Shown piece by piece: positions 26,857-35,633 of a stretch of DNA of 64,000 nucleotides (positions are counted from its first letter, which is position 1; each line of letters begins with the position of its first letter). A program made the position numbers and the translations under genes. Source of the stretch: Acetobacteraceae bacterium (GTDB lineage Bacteria > Pseudomonadota > Alphaproteobacteria > Acetobacterales > Acetobacteraceae); assembly GCA_030041375.1 (NCBI GenBank), contig JASHOA010000033.1, forward strand, positions 1-64,000, given 5' to 3'. Below the pieces are notes generated by a model. It was not told the origin of the DNA. It made no database searches and saw only the letters and a program-made list of their open reading frames with translations.

Positions 26857-27396
26857 ATGGTCGTCCAGAACGTCGTTTGGGCGGTCTCCATCATACTGAT
26901 GGCGGCCGTGGTGGGGGTCTTCGTCTGGGTTGCTGACGGCGCTTCCAGGCATGTCGTGGATCACGCGCCGCTGACGGCTGCGGCGTACCGCCTCAGGCCA
27001 TGGCTGTTCCTGATTCTCGCCCTGGCCATGGTTGGCGCCAACTGGCGAACCCTGATCGAACTGCCCTATCGGGCTGTCGCCAGCGCCAGGGTGCTCGCTG
27101 CTCCGGTGCAGCGCGTCCAGGTAGTCGGCGAGCAGTGGGACTGGCGGATCACCCCGAACCAAGTGAAGGCGGGCACTCCCGTCGCCTTCCATGTCACGAG
27201 CAGAGACGTCAACCACGGCTTCGCGATCTATGATCCGTCGCTCAGGATCGTGGCCGAGACCCAGGCGATGCCCGGGTTCGACAACGTGCTGCGCTACACC
27301 TTCGAACAACCCGGCATCTACCAGGTGATGTGTCTCGAGTATTGCGGGCTGCTGCACCACGTGATGCGAGCAACGATCACCGTCGTCCCGCGCTGA
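26857..27396 (+). CDS. CuA subunit II of a heme-copper reductase (sNOR/ba3-like)
   Basis: 179 residues: two membrane spans (about 5-27 and 47-65), then a periplasmic cupredoxin domain. All CuA ligands are present: His120, Cys159, Glu161 (backbone), Cys163, His167 and Met170. Length and compactness match the subunit II of B-family heme-copper enzymes rather than aa3 oxidase. By position (II, I, SenC, membrane protein) it corresponds to NorS of the norSY-senC-orf1 cluster known from ammonia oxidisers. It accepts electrons from a c-type cytochrome or cupredoxin and passes them to subunit I. The intergenic leader has no FNR-type box. Confidence 0.85.
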   Translation: MVVQNVVWAVSIILMAAVVGVFVWVADGASRHVVDHAPLTAAAYRLRPWLFLILALAMVGANWRTLIELPYRAVASARVLAAPVQRVQVVGEQWDWRITPNQVKAGTPVAFHVTSRDVNHGFAIYDPSLRIVAETQAMPGFDNVLRYTFEQPGIYQVMCLEYCGLLHHVMRATITVVPR

Positions 27397-27414
27397 ACCC
27401 ATGGAGGAGCGGAG

Positions 27415-28929
27415 ATGAGCGCCAACGCCGGCCGCGCCGATAGAGCAGGAGTCCGGGATGGCGAGACGGCAGCCCGTGCCGTCGAACTCGCCTACATCGC
27501 CGTGGTCGCGATCGTGCTCTTGCTGATGATGCTGTTCGGCCTGACGATGCGCGCCGCCCAGGCGCAATATCTCGATGTCCAGCCGCGGCTCTTTTATGTA
27601 CTGCTGACCATGCACGGCGCCGGCATGGTGGGCATCGCCGGAGTCGCGGGCGCGGTCGTGATGTGGCATTTCGTCCGCCGCCACGTGCCGGTCAACACCA
27701 CGGTATTCCTGGCCAACCTCGTGCTGTTCCTGATCGGGGCAGTGCTGATCCTGGGCTCCGGCTTCATTGGCGGCTTCGCCGGGGCGTGGACGTTTCTCTA
27801 TCCGCTGCCGGCGCATTCGAATGGCATCTGGTCGGCGAATGCGGCGGCGGCGTACATGCTCGGCCTCCTGGTGATCGGGGTCGGATTCCTGTTGCTGCAT
27901 CTCGATGTGCTGCACGGCATCTGGCGCACCTACGGCAGCCTCGCGAACGGGCTCGGCCTGAAGCAGGCGATCGGCCTCAAGCCGGAAAAGACGGGGCCGC
28001 CGCCCGCCGTCCCGGCCGCGACCATGGCCTCGATCGTCAACGTCCTCGGCATCGTCATCGGCGCCGTGGTGCTGATCCTGTCATTGGTCAATCTTTACGT
28101 GCCGTCCTTTACGATGAGCGCACTGGTGGCAAAGAATCTCATCTATTTCTTCGGGCACGTGTTCATCAACGCCACCATCTACATGGCAGTGATCGCCGTT
28201 TACGAGATCCTGCCGCTCTATGCGCATCACCCCTGGAAAACGAACCGGATCTTCTATCTTGCCTGGGTGGCATCGACGGTGATGGTGCTGATCGTCTATC
28301 CGCATCACCTCCTGATGGATTTCGCCATGCCACCGTGGGCGCTCGTGGTCGGCCAGATCATCTCCTATCTGAGCGGCCTGCCGGTGCTGCTGGTGACCGC
28401 CTTCGGCGCCCTCACGGTGGTGCACCGCTCCGGACTCCGATGGGACACGCCATCCGGCCTCTGTTTCCTCGGCGTGCTCGGCTGGGCGGCGGGAGTGATC
28501 CCGGCCATTGCCGACGGCACGATTGTCGTCAACAGCGTCATGCACAACACGCAATGGGTGCCGGGGCATTTTCATACCTACCTGTTGCTCGGCACGGTTG
28601 CGATGTTTCTCGGCTACATGACCTGGACCGCCAAGGAGGTGCCGCACGAGACGATCGGCACGGAACCGGCCGCCTTCTGGCTCTACGTAGGCGGCGGCAT
28701 CATCTTCGTGGTTGCCTTCCTGGCAGCCGGCAGCGCCAGCGTGCCGCGCCGCTATGCCGTGCACCTGGCGCCGTGGCTCACCTATGATCGGATCGGTTCG
28801 CTCGGTGCATTGCTGGTGGTGCTGGGGGTCGGCATCATGGTCGTGCAGTTCCTGGTGCGCGTGCCGGCGCTGGCTCGTCTCCCGATGACGGCGGTGGCGC
28901 AACCTCTGCCGGAGGCCGCCGCGGAATGA
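27415..28929 (+). CDS. Heme-copper reductase subunit I lacking the active-site Tyr (sNOR-like)
   Basis: 504 residues with about 12-13 spans. Metal ligands are in place: His67 (low-spin heme), His248 and His297/His298 (CuB), His385 (high-spin heme) and His387 (low-spin heme) in HNTQWVPGHFH. In ba3 and aa3 oxidases the CuB His is followed at +4 by the Tyr cross-linked to it; here position 252 is Asn (FGHVFIN). Loss of that Tyr is a known feature of heme-copper NO reductases and argues against O2 reduction, though a Tyr from another helix (e.g. Tyr295) cannot be excluded. Coupled to the SenC gene by ATGA. Predicted product N2O from NO (inferred). Confidence 0.85.
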   Translation: MSANAGRADRAGVRDGETAARAVELAYIAVVAIVLLLMMLFGLTMRAAQAQYLDVQPRLFYVLLTMHGAGMVGIAGVAGAVVMWHFVRRHVPVNTTVFLANLVLFLIGAVLILGSGFIGGFAGAWTFLYPLPAHSNGIWSANAAAAYMLGLLVIGVGFLLLHLDVLHGIWRTYGSLANGLGLKQAIGLKPEKTGPPPAVPAATMASIVNVLGIVIGAVVLILSLVNLYVPSFTMSALVAKNLIYFFGHVFINATIYMAVIAVYEILPLYAHHPWKTNRIFYLAWVASTVMVLIVYPHHLLMDFAMPPWALVVGQIISYLSGLPVLLVTAFGALTVVHRSGLRWDTPSGLCFLGVLGWAAGVIPAIADGTIVVNSVMHNTQWVPGHFHTYLLLGTVAMFLGYMTWTAKEVPHETIGTEPAAFWLYVGGGIIFVVAFLAAGSASVPRRYAVHLAPWLTYDRIGSLGALLVVLGVGIMVVQFLVRVPALARLPMTAVAQPLPEAAAE

Positions 28930-29537
28930 CGCGCGGCTTTCTGCCGTTGCTCGGCTTTGTTATTGCGACCGGGCTTGCAACCCTCGGCTTTGCGACCTCG
29001 GGCTTCCGGGTTGTCACCACCGAGGGTGCACGGCGACTCGCGGTCGAGCATCACCCGCGGGCGGTTCCCGACGCCGTTCTCGTCGATCAGGACGGCAGGC
29101 GATTCACATTCGCCGCCTATCGCGGCAAGGCGCTGCTGGTCGAGTTCATCTATACCAACTGCCCGACGATCTGCGGCATCCTGGGTGACGATTTCGGCCG
29201 TGTCCTCGCCACTCTGAGGCAGGACCGAGGCACCTCGGGAGTGGATCTGCTGAGCATCAGCTTCGATCCTGCGCGTGACGGGCCGCGCGCGCTACGATCC
29301 TACGCCGCGCGGTTTGGAGCCAACGCGCCAGGCTGGCGGGTCGCGGTGCCGGCCACCCGGGAGGGTCTCAGGGCGCTGTTGAAGAGCTTCGGTGTGGTCG
29401 TCATACCTGACCGGTTCGGAGGATTCACCCACAATGCCGCCATCTACCTGCTGGATGGGCAGGGGCGTCTGGTGCGGATTCTCGATGCCGGCCCGCCGGC
29501 AACTCTGCTGGCAGAGGCGGCTCACGCGGTGTCCTGA
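28926..29537 (+). CDS. SCO1/SenC copper chaperone
   Basis: 203 residues with one N-terminal span (about 5-25) anchoring a thioredoxin-like periplasmic domain. The copper-binding set is complete: Cys79 and Cys83 (CPTIC) and His169 (FTHNAAIY). SCO/SenC proteins insert copper into the CuA site or reduce its cysteines. Overlaps the subunit I stop, so is produced together with it; this fits the intact CuA site of the subunit II. Confidence 0.94.
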   Translation: MTRGFLPLLGFVIATGLATLGFATSGFRVVTTEGARRLAVEHHPRAVPDAVLVDQDGRRFTFAAYRGKALLVEFIYTNCPTICGILGDDFGRVLATLRQDRGTSGVDLLSISFDPARDGPRALRSYAARFGANAPGWRVAVPATREGLRALLKSFGVVVIPDRFGGFTHNAAIYLLDGQGRLVRILDAGPPATLLAEAAHAVS

Positions 29538-30166
29538 TGCTGCGCCTCGCCGCCGCAGCGATCCTCTGGTTCGGGCTTTGGCTCCCGCCGTTGAGAAGCG
29601 GGCTCGAATCGGACATGGCGCTGCACATGACGGTGCAGATCCCGCTGCTCGCCGTGGTCGGCATCCTGATCGCTCCGGAAGTGCGCCGGTTCGAGCCGCG
29701 ATGGCTTGCAGAAGCCGATTGGCTCGGGATTCCCGGCATCGTGCTGGTACTGTTCTCGACCTCCTGTTGGATGCTGCCAGTGGCGCTCGATTCGGCGCTC
29801 GGTGACTGGCGCATGGAAGTTGCCAAGTTCGTAAGCCTGCCGCTTTTGGTCGGGATGCCGCTGGGATTGAGCTGGCAGCGGATGCCGCCGCTCGGCCGCC
29901 TGTTCGTGATCGCGAACATCATTTCCAAGGTAGGGGCGCTCGGTGGCCTCTACCTCGCCGCGCCGATCCGGCTCTGCGCCTATTATCGGCTGGACCAGCA
30001 GGCCGAGGCGGGCTCAGCACTGCTCGCCGTTGCCACCGCCGCCATCGTCGGAGCATTCCTCGCCAGCTTTTTCGGCTGGTCCTGGCGGCGACCATTCCGG
30101 GACGCCTGGAAGGGGCATCGGGCGGTCGCGACAGCAACGGATGCCAGCCCGTCCTTGCCGACCTGA
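29537..30166 (+). CDS. Membrane protein of the heme-copper operon (orf1/CtaG-like)
   Basis: 209 residues with about five spans. The segment ESDMALHMTVQIPLLAVVG recalls the histidine-bearing helix of CtaG-type cytochrome oxidase assembly factors. It starts at the base where the SenC stop ends (TGATG overlap). In Nitrosomonas-type norSY-senC-orf1 clusters the fourth gene is likewise a membrane protein, so it is probably an assembly factor for the reductase. Not strongly enough related to any named family for me to assign a symbol. Confidence 0.75.
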   Translation: MLRLAAAAILWFGLWLPPLRSGLESDMALHMTVQIPLLAVVGILIAPEVRRFEPRWLAEADWLGIPGIVLVLFSTSCWMLPVALDSALGDWRMEVAKFVSLPLLVGMPLGLSWQRMPPLGRLFVIANIISKVGALGGLYLAAPIRLCAYYRLDQQAEAGSALLAVATAAIVGAFLASFFGWSWRRPFRDAWKGHRAVATATDASPSLPT

Positions 30167-30254
30167 CGCGGCCAATTCATTGGCCGGCCGGTCCGCGGTC
30201 GCGTAAAACGCGTCTTGCGGCGCACCGCCGCCGAACAGCCTTGCGAGCACGCCA

Positions 30255-31856
30255 ATGACCCTGGCCCTGCCTTTCACCCGGCGATTCCTGCCGCTTACGC
30301 TTTCTGTTGTCGTCGTCGTCCTCACGCTCCCCTTTGCCGCCCGCCACCCTCTGCTTCTCGTGCTCCTCCTGCTCGCCCTCGCACTGACCGCGCTCGGCAT
30401 CTACGATCTCGTCCAGCCCTTCCATTCGCTGCTGCGCAATTACCCGATCGCCGGGCGCCTTCGCTTCCTGCTCGAGGAAGTACGGCCGGAGATCCGGCAG
30501 TATTTTCTCGAAAGCGATATCGACGGCATGCCCTTCAACCGCACCGAACGCTCGGTCGTCTATCAGCGGGCCAAGGGACAGCTCGACAAGCGCCCCTTCG
30601 GTACTGAACTCGATGTCAACACGCGCGCCTTCGAGTGGCTGAATCATTCAATCAACCCCTGCGATCCGACGGAGGACGATCTGCGCCTCGTCATCGGCGG
30701 AGGTTCCGCCAAGCCGTACGACGCTTCGATCTACAACATTTCGGCGATGAGTTTCGGCGCGCTCAGCGCGAACGCGATCCGCGCCCTCAATCGTGGCGCT
30801 GCGATCGGGCGCTTCTCGCATGACACCGGCGAGGGCGGCTTCAGCGTGCACCACCGCCAGGGCGGCGACATCGTGTGGGAGATCGGGAGCGGCTATTTCG
30901 GCTGCCGCAACCCGGACGGGACATTCAATGCCGAGCGCTTCGCCGCGCAAGCGCAGGAACCGCAGGTCAGGATGGTCGAGGTCAAGCTGTCGCAGGGAGC
31001 GAAGCCAGGACATGGCGGCGTGCTGCCCGCCGCCAAGATCTCCGCCGAGATCTCTGCGGCGCGGGGCGTTCCGATGGGCCAGGACTGCGTCTCACCCGCC
31101 CGTCACAGCGCCTTCTCGAGCCCGATCGGCCTTCTGCAATTCGTGGCCCGGCTGGCCGAGCTTTCCGGCGGCAAGCCGGCAGGCTTCAAGCTTTGCATCG
31201 GCCATCCTTGGGAATTTCTCGGCATCTGCAAGGCGATGCTCGAAACCGGCATCGTTCCCGATTTCATCGTCATCGACGGGAAAGAGGGCGGCACCGGCGC
31301 CGCGCCGCTCGAATTCACCGATCATATCGGCATGCCGATGCGCGACGGGTTGATGTTTGCGCACAACGCGCTGGTTGGCATCGGGCTGCGCGATCGCGTG
31401 CGGCTGGCCGCCTCCGGCAAGATCATCTCCGCGTTCGATATCGCGCGGGCGATGGCGCTCGGCGCCGATTGGTGCAATGCCGCACGTGGTTTCATGTTCG
31501 CGCTCGGCTGCATCCAGTCGCAGCATTGCCACACGGACCGCTGCCCGACGGGCGTGGCAACCCAGAATCCCGCCCGCAGCCGTGCACTCGACGTTCCTCT
31601 GAAAAGCGAGCGCGTGGCACGCTTCCATGCGACCACCACCCGGGCCCTGGCCGAGGTGATCGCGGCTGCCGGCCTCAGCCATCCGTGCGAGCTTCGGCCG
31701 CACCATTTTTCGCGCCGCATCAGCGAGACCGAGTACGCGCGCTTCGACCAGATCTACCGCTTCCTGGCCCCCGGAGAGCTGCTCTCCGGCACCGACGATC
31801 CGCGCTATCGCGACACCTGGCCGATGGCGCGGCCGGACAGTTTCGTTCCTGCCTGA
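30255..31856 (+). CDS. FMN-binding glutamate synthase-like protein
   Basis: 533 residues. Two N-terminal membrane spans (about 10-25 and 28-48) precede a glutamate-synthase FMN barrel: YNISAMSFGALSANAI, FSHDTGEGGFS, EVKLSQGAKPGHGG, DGKEGGTGAAP, and a cysteine set near the C-terminal third (GCIQSQHCHTDRCPTGVAT) that fits the [3Fe-4S] site. It has no amidotransferase domain, so it is not classic GltB. The physiological reaction of this membrane-anchored family is not established. It follows the heme-copper operon by 88 bases on the same strand. Confidence 0.88.
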   Translation: MTLALPFTRRFLPLTLSVVVVVLTLPFAARHPLLLVLLLLALALTALGIYDLVQPFHSLLRNYPIAGRLRFLLEEVRPEIRQYFLESDIDGMPFNRTERSVVYQRAKGQLDKRPFGTELDVNTRAFEWLNHSINPCDPTEDDLRLVIGGGSAKPYDASIYNISAMSFGALSANAIRALNRGAAIGRFSHDTGEGGFSVHHRQGGDIVWEIGSGYFGCRNPDGTFNAERFAAQAQEPQVRMVEVKLSQGAKPGHGGVLPAAKISAEISAARGVPMGQDCVSPARHSAFSSPIGLLQFVARLAELSGGKPAGFKLCIGHPWEFLGICKAMLETGIVPDFIVIDGKEGGTGAAPLEFTDHIGMPMRDGLMFAHNALVGIGLRDRVRLAASGKIISAFDIARAMALGADWCNAARGFMFALGCIQSQHCHTDRCPTGVATQNPARSRALDVPLKSERVARFHATTTRALAEVIAAAGLSHPCELRPHHFSRRISETEYARFDQIYRFLAPGELLSGTDDPRYRDTWPMARPDSFVPA

Positions 31857-31899
31857 TCCACGCCACATCCGCGGATGGCGCCGGGCGGGCTCGGGTCGG

Positions 31900-34347
31900 T
31901 CAGCTCCGCAGGCGTGTGCCCGCCGGATCATGGAACGCACGAAGCGACGGCGAGGCGGGAACGCGATCTCCGGCAATTTCGATCTCGAAACTCCCCGAAA
32001 GGATGTCGCGCTCTTCGAGCGCCGCCCCGCCGTTGCCGACATATCCCATGCCGAGGGGCTGGCGGACGCTATGGCCGAATGCTCCCGATGTGATGCGCCC
32101 GACGAGCGCGCCGTCGCGCCAGATCGGCTCGTTGCCATAGAGTAGATGAGCGTCGCTCTGCAATGCGAAACACGCCAGGCGACGCGTGATCCCGGCTTCC
32201 TTCTGGCGGAGCAACGCATCGCGGCCGATAAAGTCCCGGTTGCGGCCCCAGGCGACCGCGAAACCGAGACCTGCTTCCAAAGGCGTGTCTTCCTCGGTGA
32301 TATCGTGGCCCCACTCGCGATAGAATTTTTCCATGCGCAGCGAATCCATCGCATGATAGCCCGCGTGCCTCAGACCGAGTGACTCCCCTTCGGCAACGAT
32401 CGCGTCATAGACGGCAGGAGCGAATTCGGTCGGGATATAAAGCTCCCAGCCAACCTCGCCGACATAGCTGATGCGGCTGGCCCGCACCCGGGCGTAGGCA
32501 ATGTCGATGATTCGCGACGCTCCGAACGGGAATGCCGGCGCGGACAGATCCTCGGCCGACAGGCGTTGCAGCAGGGCTCGGGCATCTGGCCCCATGACGC
32601 CGAGCACGGCGTAGGCGGAGGTGAGATCGACGGCGACCGCTCGCGCCTCAGCGGGAATGTGGCGCTTGAGCCATGCCAGCACCCGTGTCTGCGTGGCGCA
32701 GGAACTGACAACCAGGAAGCGCGTCTCGGATTCCCTGGTCACGGTCACGTCCGCCTCGATGCCGCCACGGCTGTTCAGCCATTGGGTGTAGACGATGCGC
32801 CCCGCCGCCACGGCGATGTCGTTCGCCGAGATGCGGCTCAACACCGCCTCTGCGTCCGGACCTTCGACGACGAATTTGGCGAAGGAGGACTGGTCGAACA
32901 GCGCGACCGCCTCGCGCGCCGCCTTGTGCTCCTCGGCAGCGAGATCGAACCAGTTCTGCCGTCCGTAGGAATAGCGATAGGCCGGGACGGTCCCGGCCGG
33001 GGCGAACCAGTTCGGCCGCTCGAAGCCTGCGCGCTCGCCGAAACAGGCCCCGCGCGCGGCCAGCCGATCGTGCAAGGTCGATCTGCGCACCCCGCGCGCC
33101 GTCTCCGGCTGGCGGAATGGCCAGTGCATGGCATAGAGGAGACCGAGCGACTCCGTTGTGCGATCGAAGAGATAGCGGCGGTTGCGCTGAAACGGGTGGA
33201 AGCGCCTGATGTCCACGTCCCAGAGGTCCATCGGCGGATGCCCGTCCAGGATCCAATCCGCCAGTACCTTGCCGGCGCCGCCCGCGGATTGGATGCCGAT
33301 CGAATTGAACCCCGCGGCGACGAACAGATTGCGCACCTCGGGCGTCTCGCCAAGGATGTAACGATCATCCGGGGTGAAGCTTTCGGGCCCGTTGAAAAAG
33401 AGCTTGATGCCGGCCTTTCCCAGGAGCGGCACGCGCCGCGTCGCCTTCTCCAGGTACGGTGCAATGTGGTCGATGTCCTCCGGCAACTGGCCAAAGCAGA
33501 AGCTTTCGGGAATGCCCCCCGCGGCCCATGGTTTTCCTTCCGGTTCGAACCAGCCGACAAGGAGCTTGCCGGCGTCCTCCTTGAAATAAGCGCAGTGGTC
33601 GGGATCGCGCAGAGACGGCAGATGGGGCGGCAACCCGTCGATCGGTTCCGTGACGATATAGAAATGCTCGGCCGCATGCAGCGGAATGGTGACATCGGTC
33701 CAGCCGCCGATGTCGCGCGCCCACATGCCGGCGCAGTTCACGACGTGAGTGGCGCGGATCTCGCCTTGCCCGGTGACGACGCGATCGACCTCGCCGTTCT
33801 CGGTGCGGATCCCGGTGGCGCGCACATTCTCGAAGATGCGTGCGCCGCCGGCCCTCGCCGCTTTCGCCAATGCCTGGGCCGTGTCGATGGGATTCGTCTG
33901 GCCGTCCTTGGGAAGAAAGACCCCGCCGACGAGGTCATGCGCATCCATCAGCGGCCAAAGCCTGGCGGCCTCGGGCGCAGTCAGCACCTCGACCTCGAGG
34001 CCGAAGCATCGCGCCATGGATGCTCCCCGCCTCAACTCCTCGAAGCGCTCGGCGTTGGTGGCGAGCGCCAGCGAGCCTCTCTGGTGAAACCCGGTCGCCT
34101 GCCCCGTCTCCGCCTCGAGCGCAGCGTAAAGTCCGGCCGTATATTGTGCGAGTCTCGTCAGGTTGTGAGTTGCGCGCAACTGCCCGACCAGCCCCGCGGC
34201 GTGCCAGGTCGTGCCGCAGGTCAACTGCCTCCGTTCCAGGAGCACGACGTCCCGGCAGCCTCGCTTGGTCAGATGATAGGCGACGCTGCAGCCGACGATG
34301 CCGCCGCCGATGATGACGACATCGGCGCGGGCTGGCAGTTCCGGCAT
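31900..34347 (-). CDS. FAD-dependent dimethylglycine/sarcosine dehydrogenase-like (DAO-GcvT) protein
   Basis: 815 residues. An N-terminal DAO-type FAD domain (ADVVIIGGGIVGCSVAYHLT at about 8-27; TCGTTWHAAGLVGQLRA, with the His that binds FAD covalently in dimethylglycine dehydrogenases) runs to about 385. A linker domain and a GcvT aminomethyltransferase domain with its C-terminal barrel (about 440-800; WGHDITEEDTPLEAGLGFAV) follow. The family oxidises N-methyl amines such as dimethylglycine or sarcosine and passes the one-carbon unit to tetrahydrofolate. The ACC deaminase gene lies 38 bases upstream, in the same orientation. Confidence 0.9.
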   Translation of the reverse strand: MPELPARADVVIIGGGIVGCSVAYHLTKRGCRDVVLLERRQLTCGTTWHAAGLVGQLRATHNLTRLAQYTAGLYAALEAETGQATGFHQRGSLALATNAERFEELRRGASMARCFGLEVEVLTAPEAARLWPLMDAHDLVGGVFLPKDGQTNPIDTAQALAKAARAGGARIFENVRATGIRTENGEVDRVVTGQGEIRATHVVNCAGMWARDIGGWTDVTIPLHAAEHFYIVTEPIDGLPPHLPSLRDPDHCAYFKEDAGKLLVGWFEPEGKPWAAGGIPESFCFGQLPEDIDHIAPYLEKATRRVPLLGKAGIKLFFNGPESFTPDDRYILGETPEVRNLFVAAGFNSIGIQSAGGAGKVLADWILDGHPPMDLWDVDIRRFHPFQRNRRYLFDRTTESLGLLYAMHWPFRQPETARGVRRSTLHDRLAARGACFGERAGFERPNWFAPAGTVPAYRYSYGRQNWFDLAAEEHKAAREAVALFDQSSFAKFVVEGPDAEAVLSRISANDIAVAAGRIVYTQWLNSRGGIEADVTVTRESETRFLVVSSCATQTRVLAWLKRHIPAEARAVAVDLTSAYAVLGVMGPDARALLQRLSAEDLSAPAFPFGASRIIDIAYARVRASRISYVGEVGWELYIPTEFAPAVYDAIVAEGESLGLRHAGYHAMDSLRMEKFYREWGHDITEEDTPLEAGLGFAVAWGRNRDFIGRDALLRQKEAGITRRLACFALQSDAHLLYGNEPIWRDGALVGRITSGAFGHSVRQPLGMGYVGNGGAALEERDILSGSFEIEIAGDRVPASPSLRAFHDPAGTRLRS

Positions 34348-34385
34348 GCCTCACTCTCCTCCGTTGCTTGGGCCTGAAGGGCCGG

Positions 34386-35399
34386 TCAAACAAACGCCTT
34401 GTGATAGGCGCTCAGCACCGGCGCGCCGCCGAGATGCACGTACAGCACCCGTGCTCCTTTGGGAATCTCGCCGCTCCGCGCCATGGCGATCAATCCGGCC
34501 AGCGATTTTCCCTCGTAGACGGGATCGGTCAGCATCGCTTCCAACCGGGCAGCCATGCGGATGGCGGCGATCGTCGCCTCATCCGGCAAGCCGTAATCCG
34601 GGCCCGCAAAACGCGGGTCGACGATGATCTCCTCGTCCCTTATCTCACGGTTGAGGCCGACCAGCGCTGCCGTCGCGCGGGCAATCTTGCTGACCGCCGC
34701 GCGCGTCATGGCGGCGTTCGCCGCGGTGTCGATACCGATCAGTCGCCGCCGTTTTTGCTGCGCGCCGAAGCCGACGACCATGCCGGCCTGGGTCGAGCCC
34801 GTACAGGTTGCCGTCACCACCGTATCGAAGAAGATCCCGTGCTCCCTTTCCTGCGTCACCACCTCGTCGGCAAACTGCGCATAGCCGAGCCCGCCGAGCG
34901 GATGGTCCGAGGCGCCGGCGGGAATCGCATAAGGCTTGCCTCCCTCGCGCCGGACCTCCTCCAGCGCATGCTCGAATGTCTCCTTGATCGCGGTCGAATA
35001 GCCGGCGCCTTCCAGCACCGTCTCCGCTCCCATCAGGCGTGAGAGCAGGATGTTCCCGACCTTGTCGTACACGGGGTCGTCCCAGCGGGTCCATTCCTCC
35101 TGCACCAGCCGGCAGCGCATGCCAAGGACGGCGGCAACCGCCGCCACCTGGCGGGTGTGATTGGACTGGACGTTGCCGATGGAAACGAGCGTGTCGCAGC
35201 CCTTGGCGACTGCATCGGCCGCGAGCCACTCGAGCTTTCGCACCTTGTTGCCACCGAAGGCAAGGCCCGAAGAAATGTCGTCGCGTTTGGCCCACACCTC
35301 CACGCCGAGCGCCTGCGACAGGCGGGGCAGCGGATGGATCGGCGAGGGCCAGAAGCCGAGCCTGCGACGGGGGAACTCTTTGTCGAGATCAAGGGACAT
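34386..35399 (-). CDS. acdS: 1-aminocyclopropane-1-carboxylate deaminase
   Basis: 337 residues, matching AcdS in length. PLP-binding Lys52 sits in GGNKVRKLEW; TGSTQAGMVVGF holds the cofactor phosphate. The two residues that separate true ACC deaminase from D-cysteine desulfhydrase are in the deaminase state: Glu296 (VYEGKS) and Leu323 (VHLGGAP), equivalent to Glu295 and Leu322 of the Pseudomonas enzyme. It cleaves the plant ethylene precursor ACC to 2-oxobutyrate and ammonia. Probably cotranscribed with the FAD/GcvT gene. Typical of plant- or fungus-associated bacteria. Confidence 0.88.
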   Translation of the reverse strand: MSLDLDKEFPRRRLGFWPSPIHPLPRLSQALGVEVWAKRDDISSGLAFGGNKVRKLEWLAADAVAKGCDTLVSIGNVQSNHTRQVAAVAAVLGMRCRLVQEEWTRWDDPVYDKVGNILLSRLMGAETVLEGAGYSTAIKETFEHALEEVRREGGKPYAIPAGASDHPLGGLGYAQFADEVVTQEREHGIFFDTVVTATCTGSTQAGMVVGFGAQQKRRRLIGIDTAANAAMTRAAVSKIARATAALVGLNREIRDEEIIVDPRFAGPDYGLPDEATIAAIRMAARLEAMLTDPVYEGKSLAGLIAMARSGEIPKGARVLYVHLGGAPVLSAYHKAFV

Positions 35400-35430
35400 G
35401 AAGCGCTCCTCTCCATCCGGGCCGCGATCG

Positions 35431-35564
35431 GTAGTACCAACTTTCGCTCACGAGTGACTCACTCACATAACCTCGAAACACCTTACCCTCTCCCTCTGGG
35501 AGAGGGTGGCGCGGAGCGCCGGGTGAGGGAGCCTGTGTTACCCATGTGTGATTCCGGGTACTAG
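35431..35564 (+). repeat. Dispersed element C, copy 1
   Basis: 134 bp with two strong hairpins: CCCTCTCCC-TCT-GGGAGAGGG, and GGCGC...GCGCC in the following block ending GGGTGAGGG. It starts GTAGTACCAACT and ends GGGTACTAG. A second copy is at 62754-62889. The hairpin core belongs to a widespread proteobacterial intergenic repeat class. It lies between the divergent acdS and DUF1989 genes. Confidence 0.85.
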
Positions 35565-35633
35565 ATTACCGGGGGATGATTGCGGGAGAGTTCCTCGATA
35601 TCATGCCCTGGCACGCGGAGGGAGGAGATAAAG

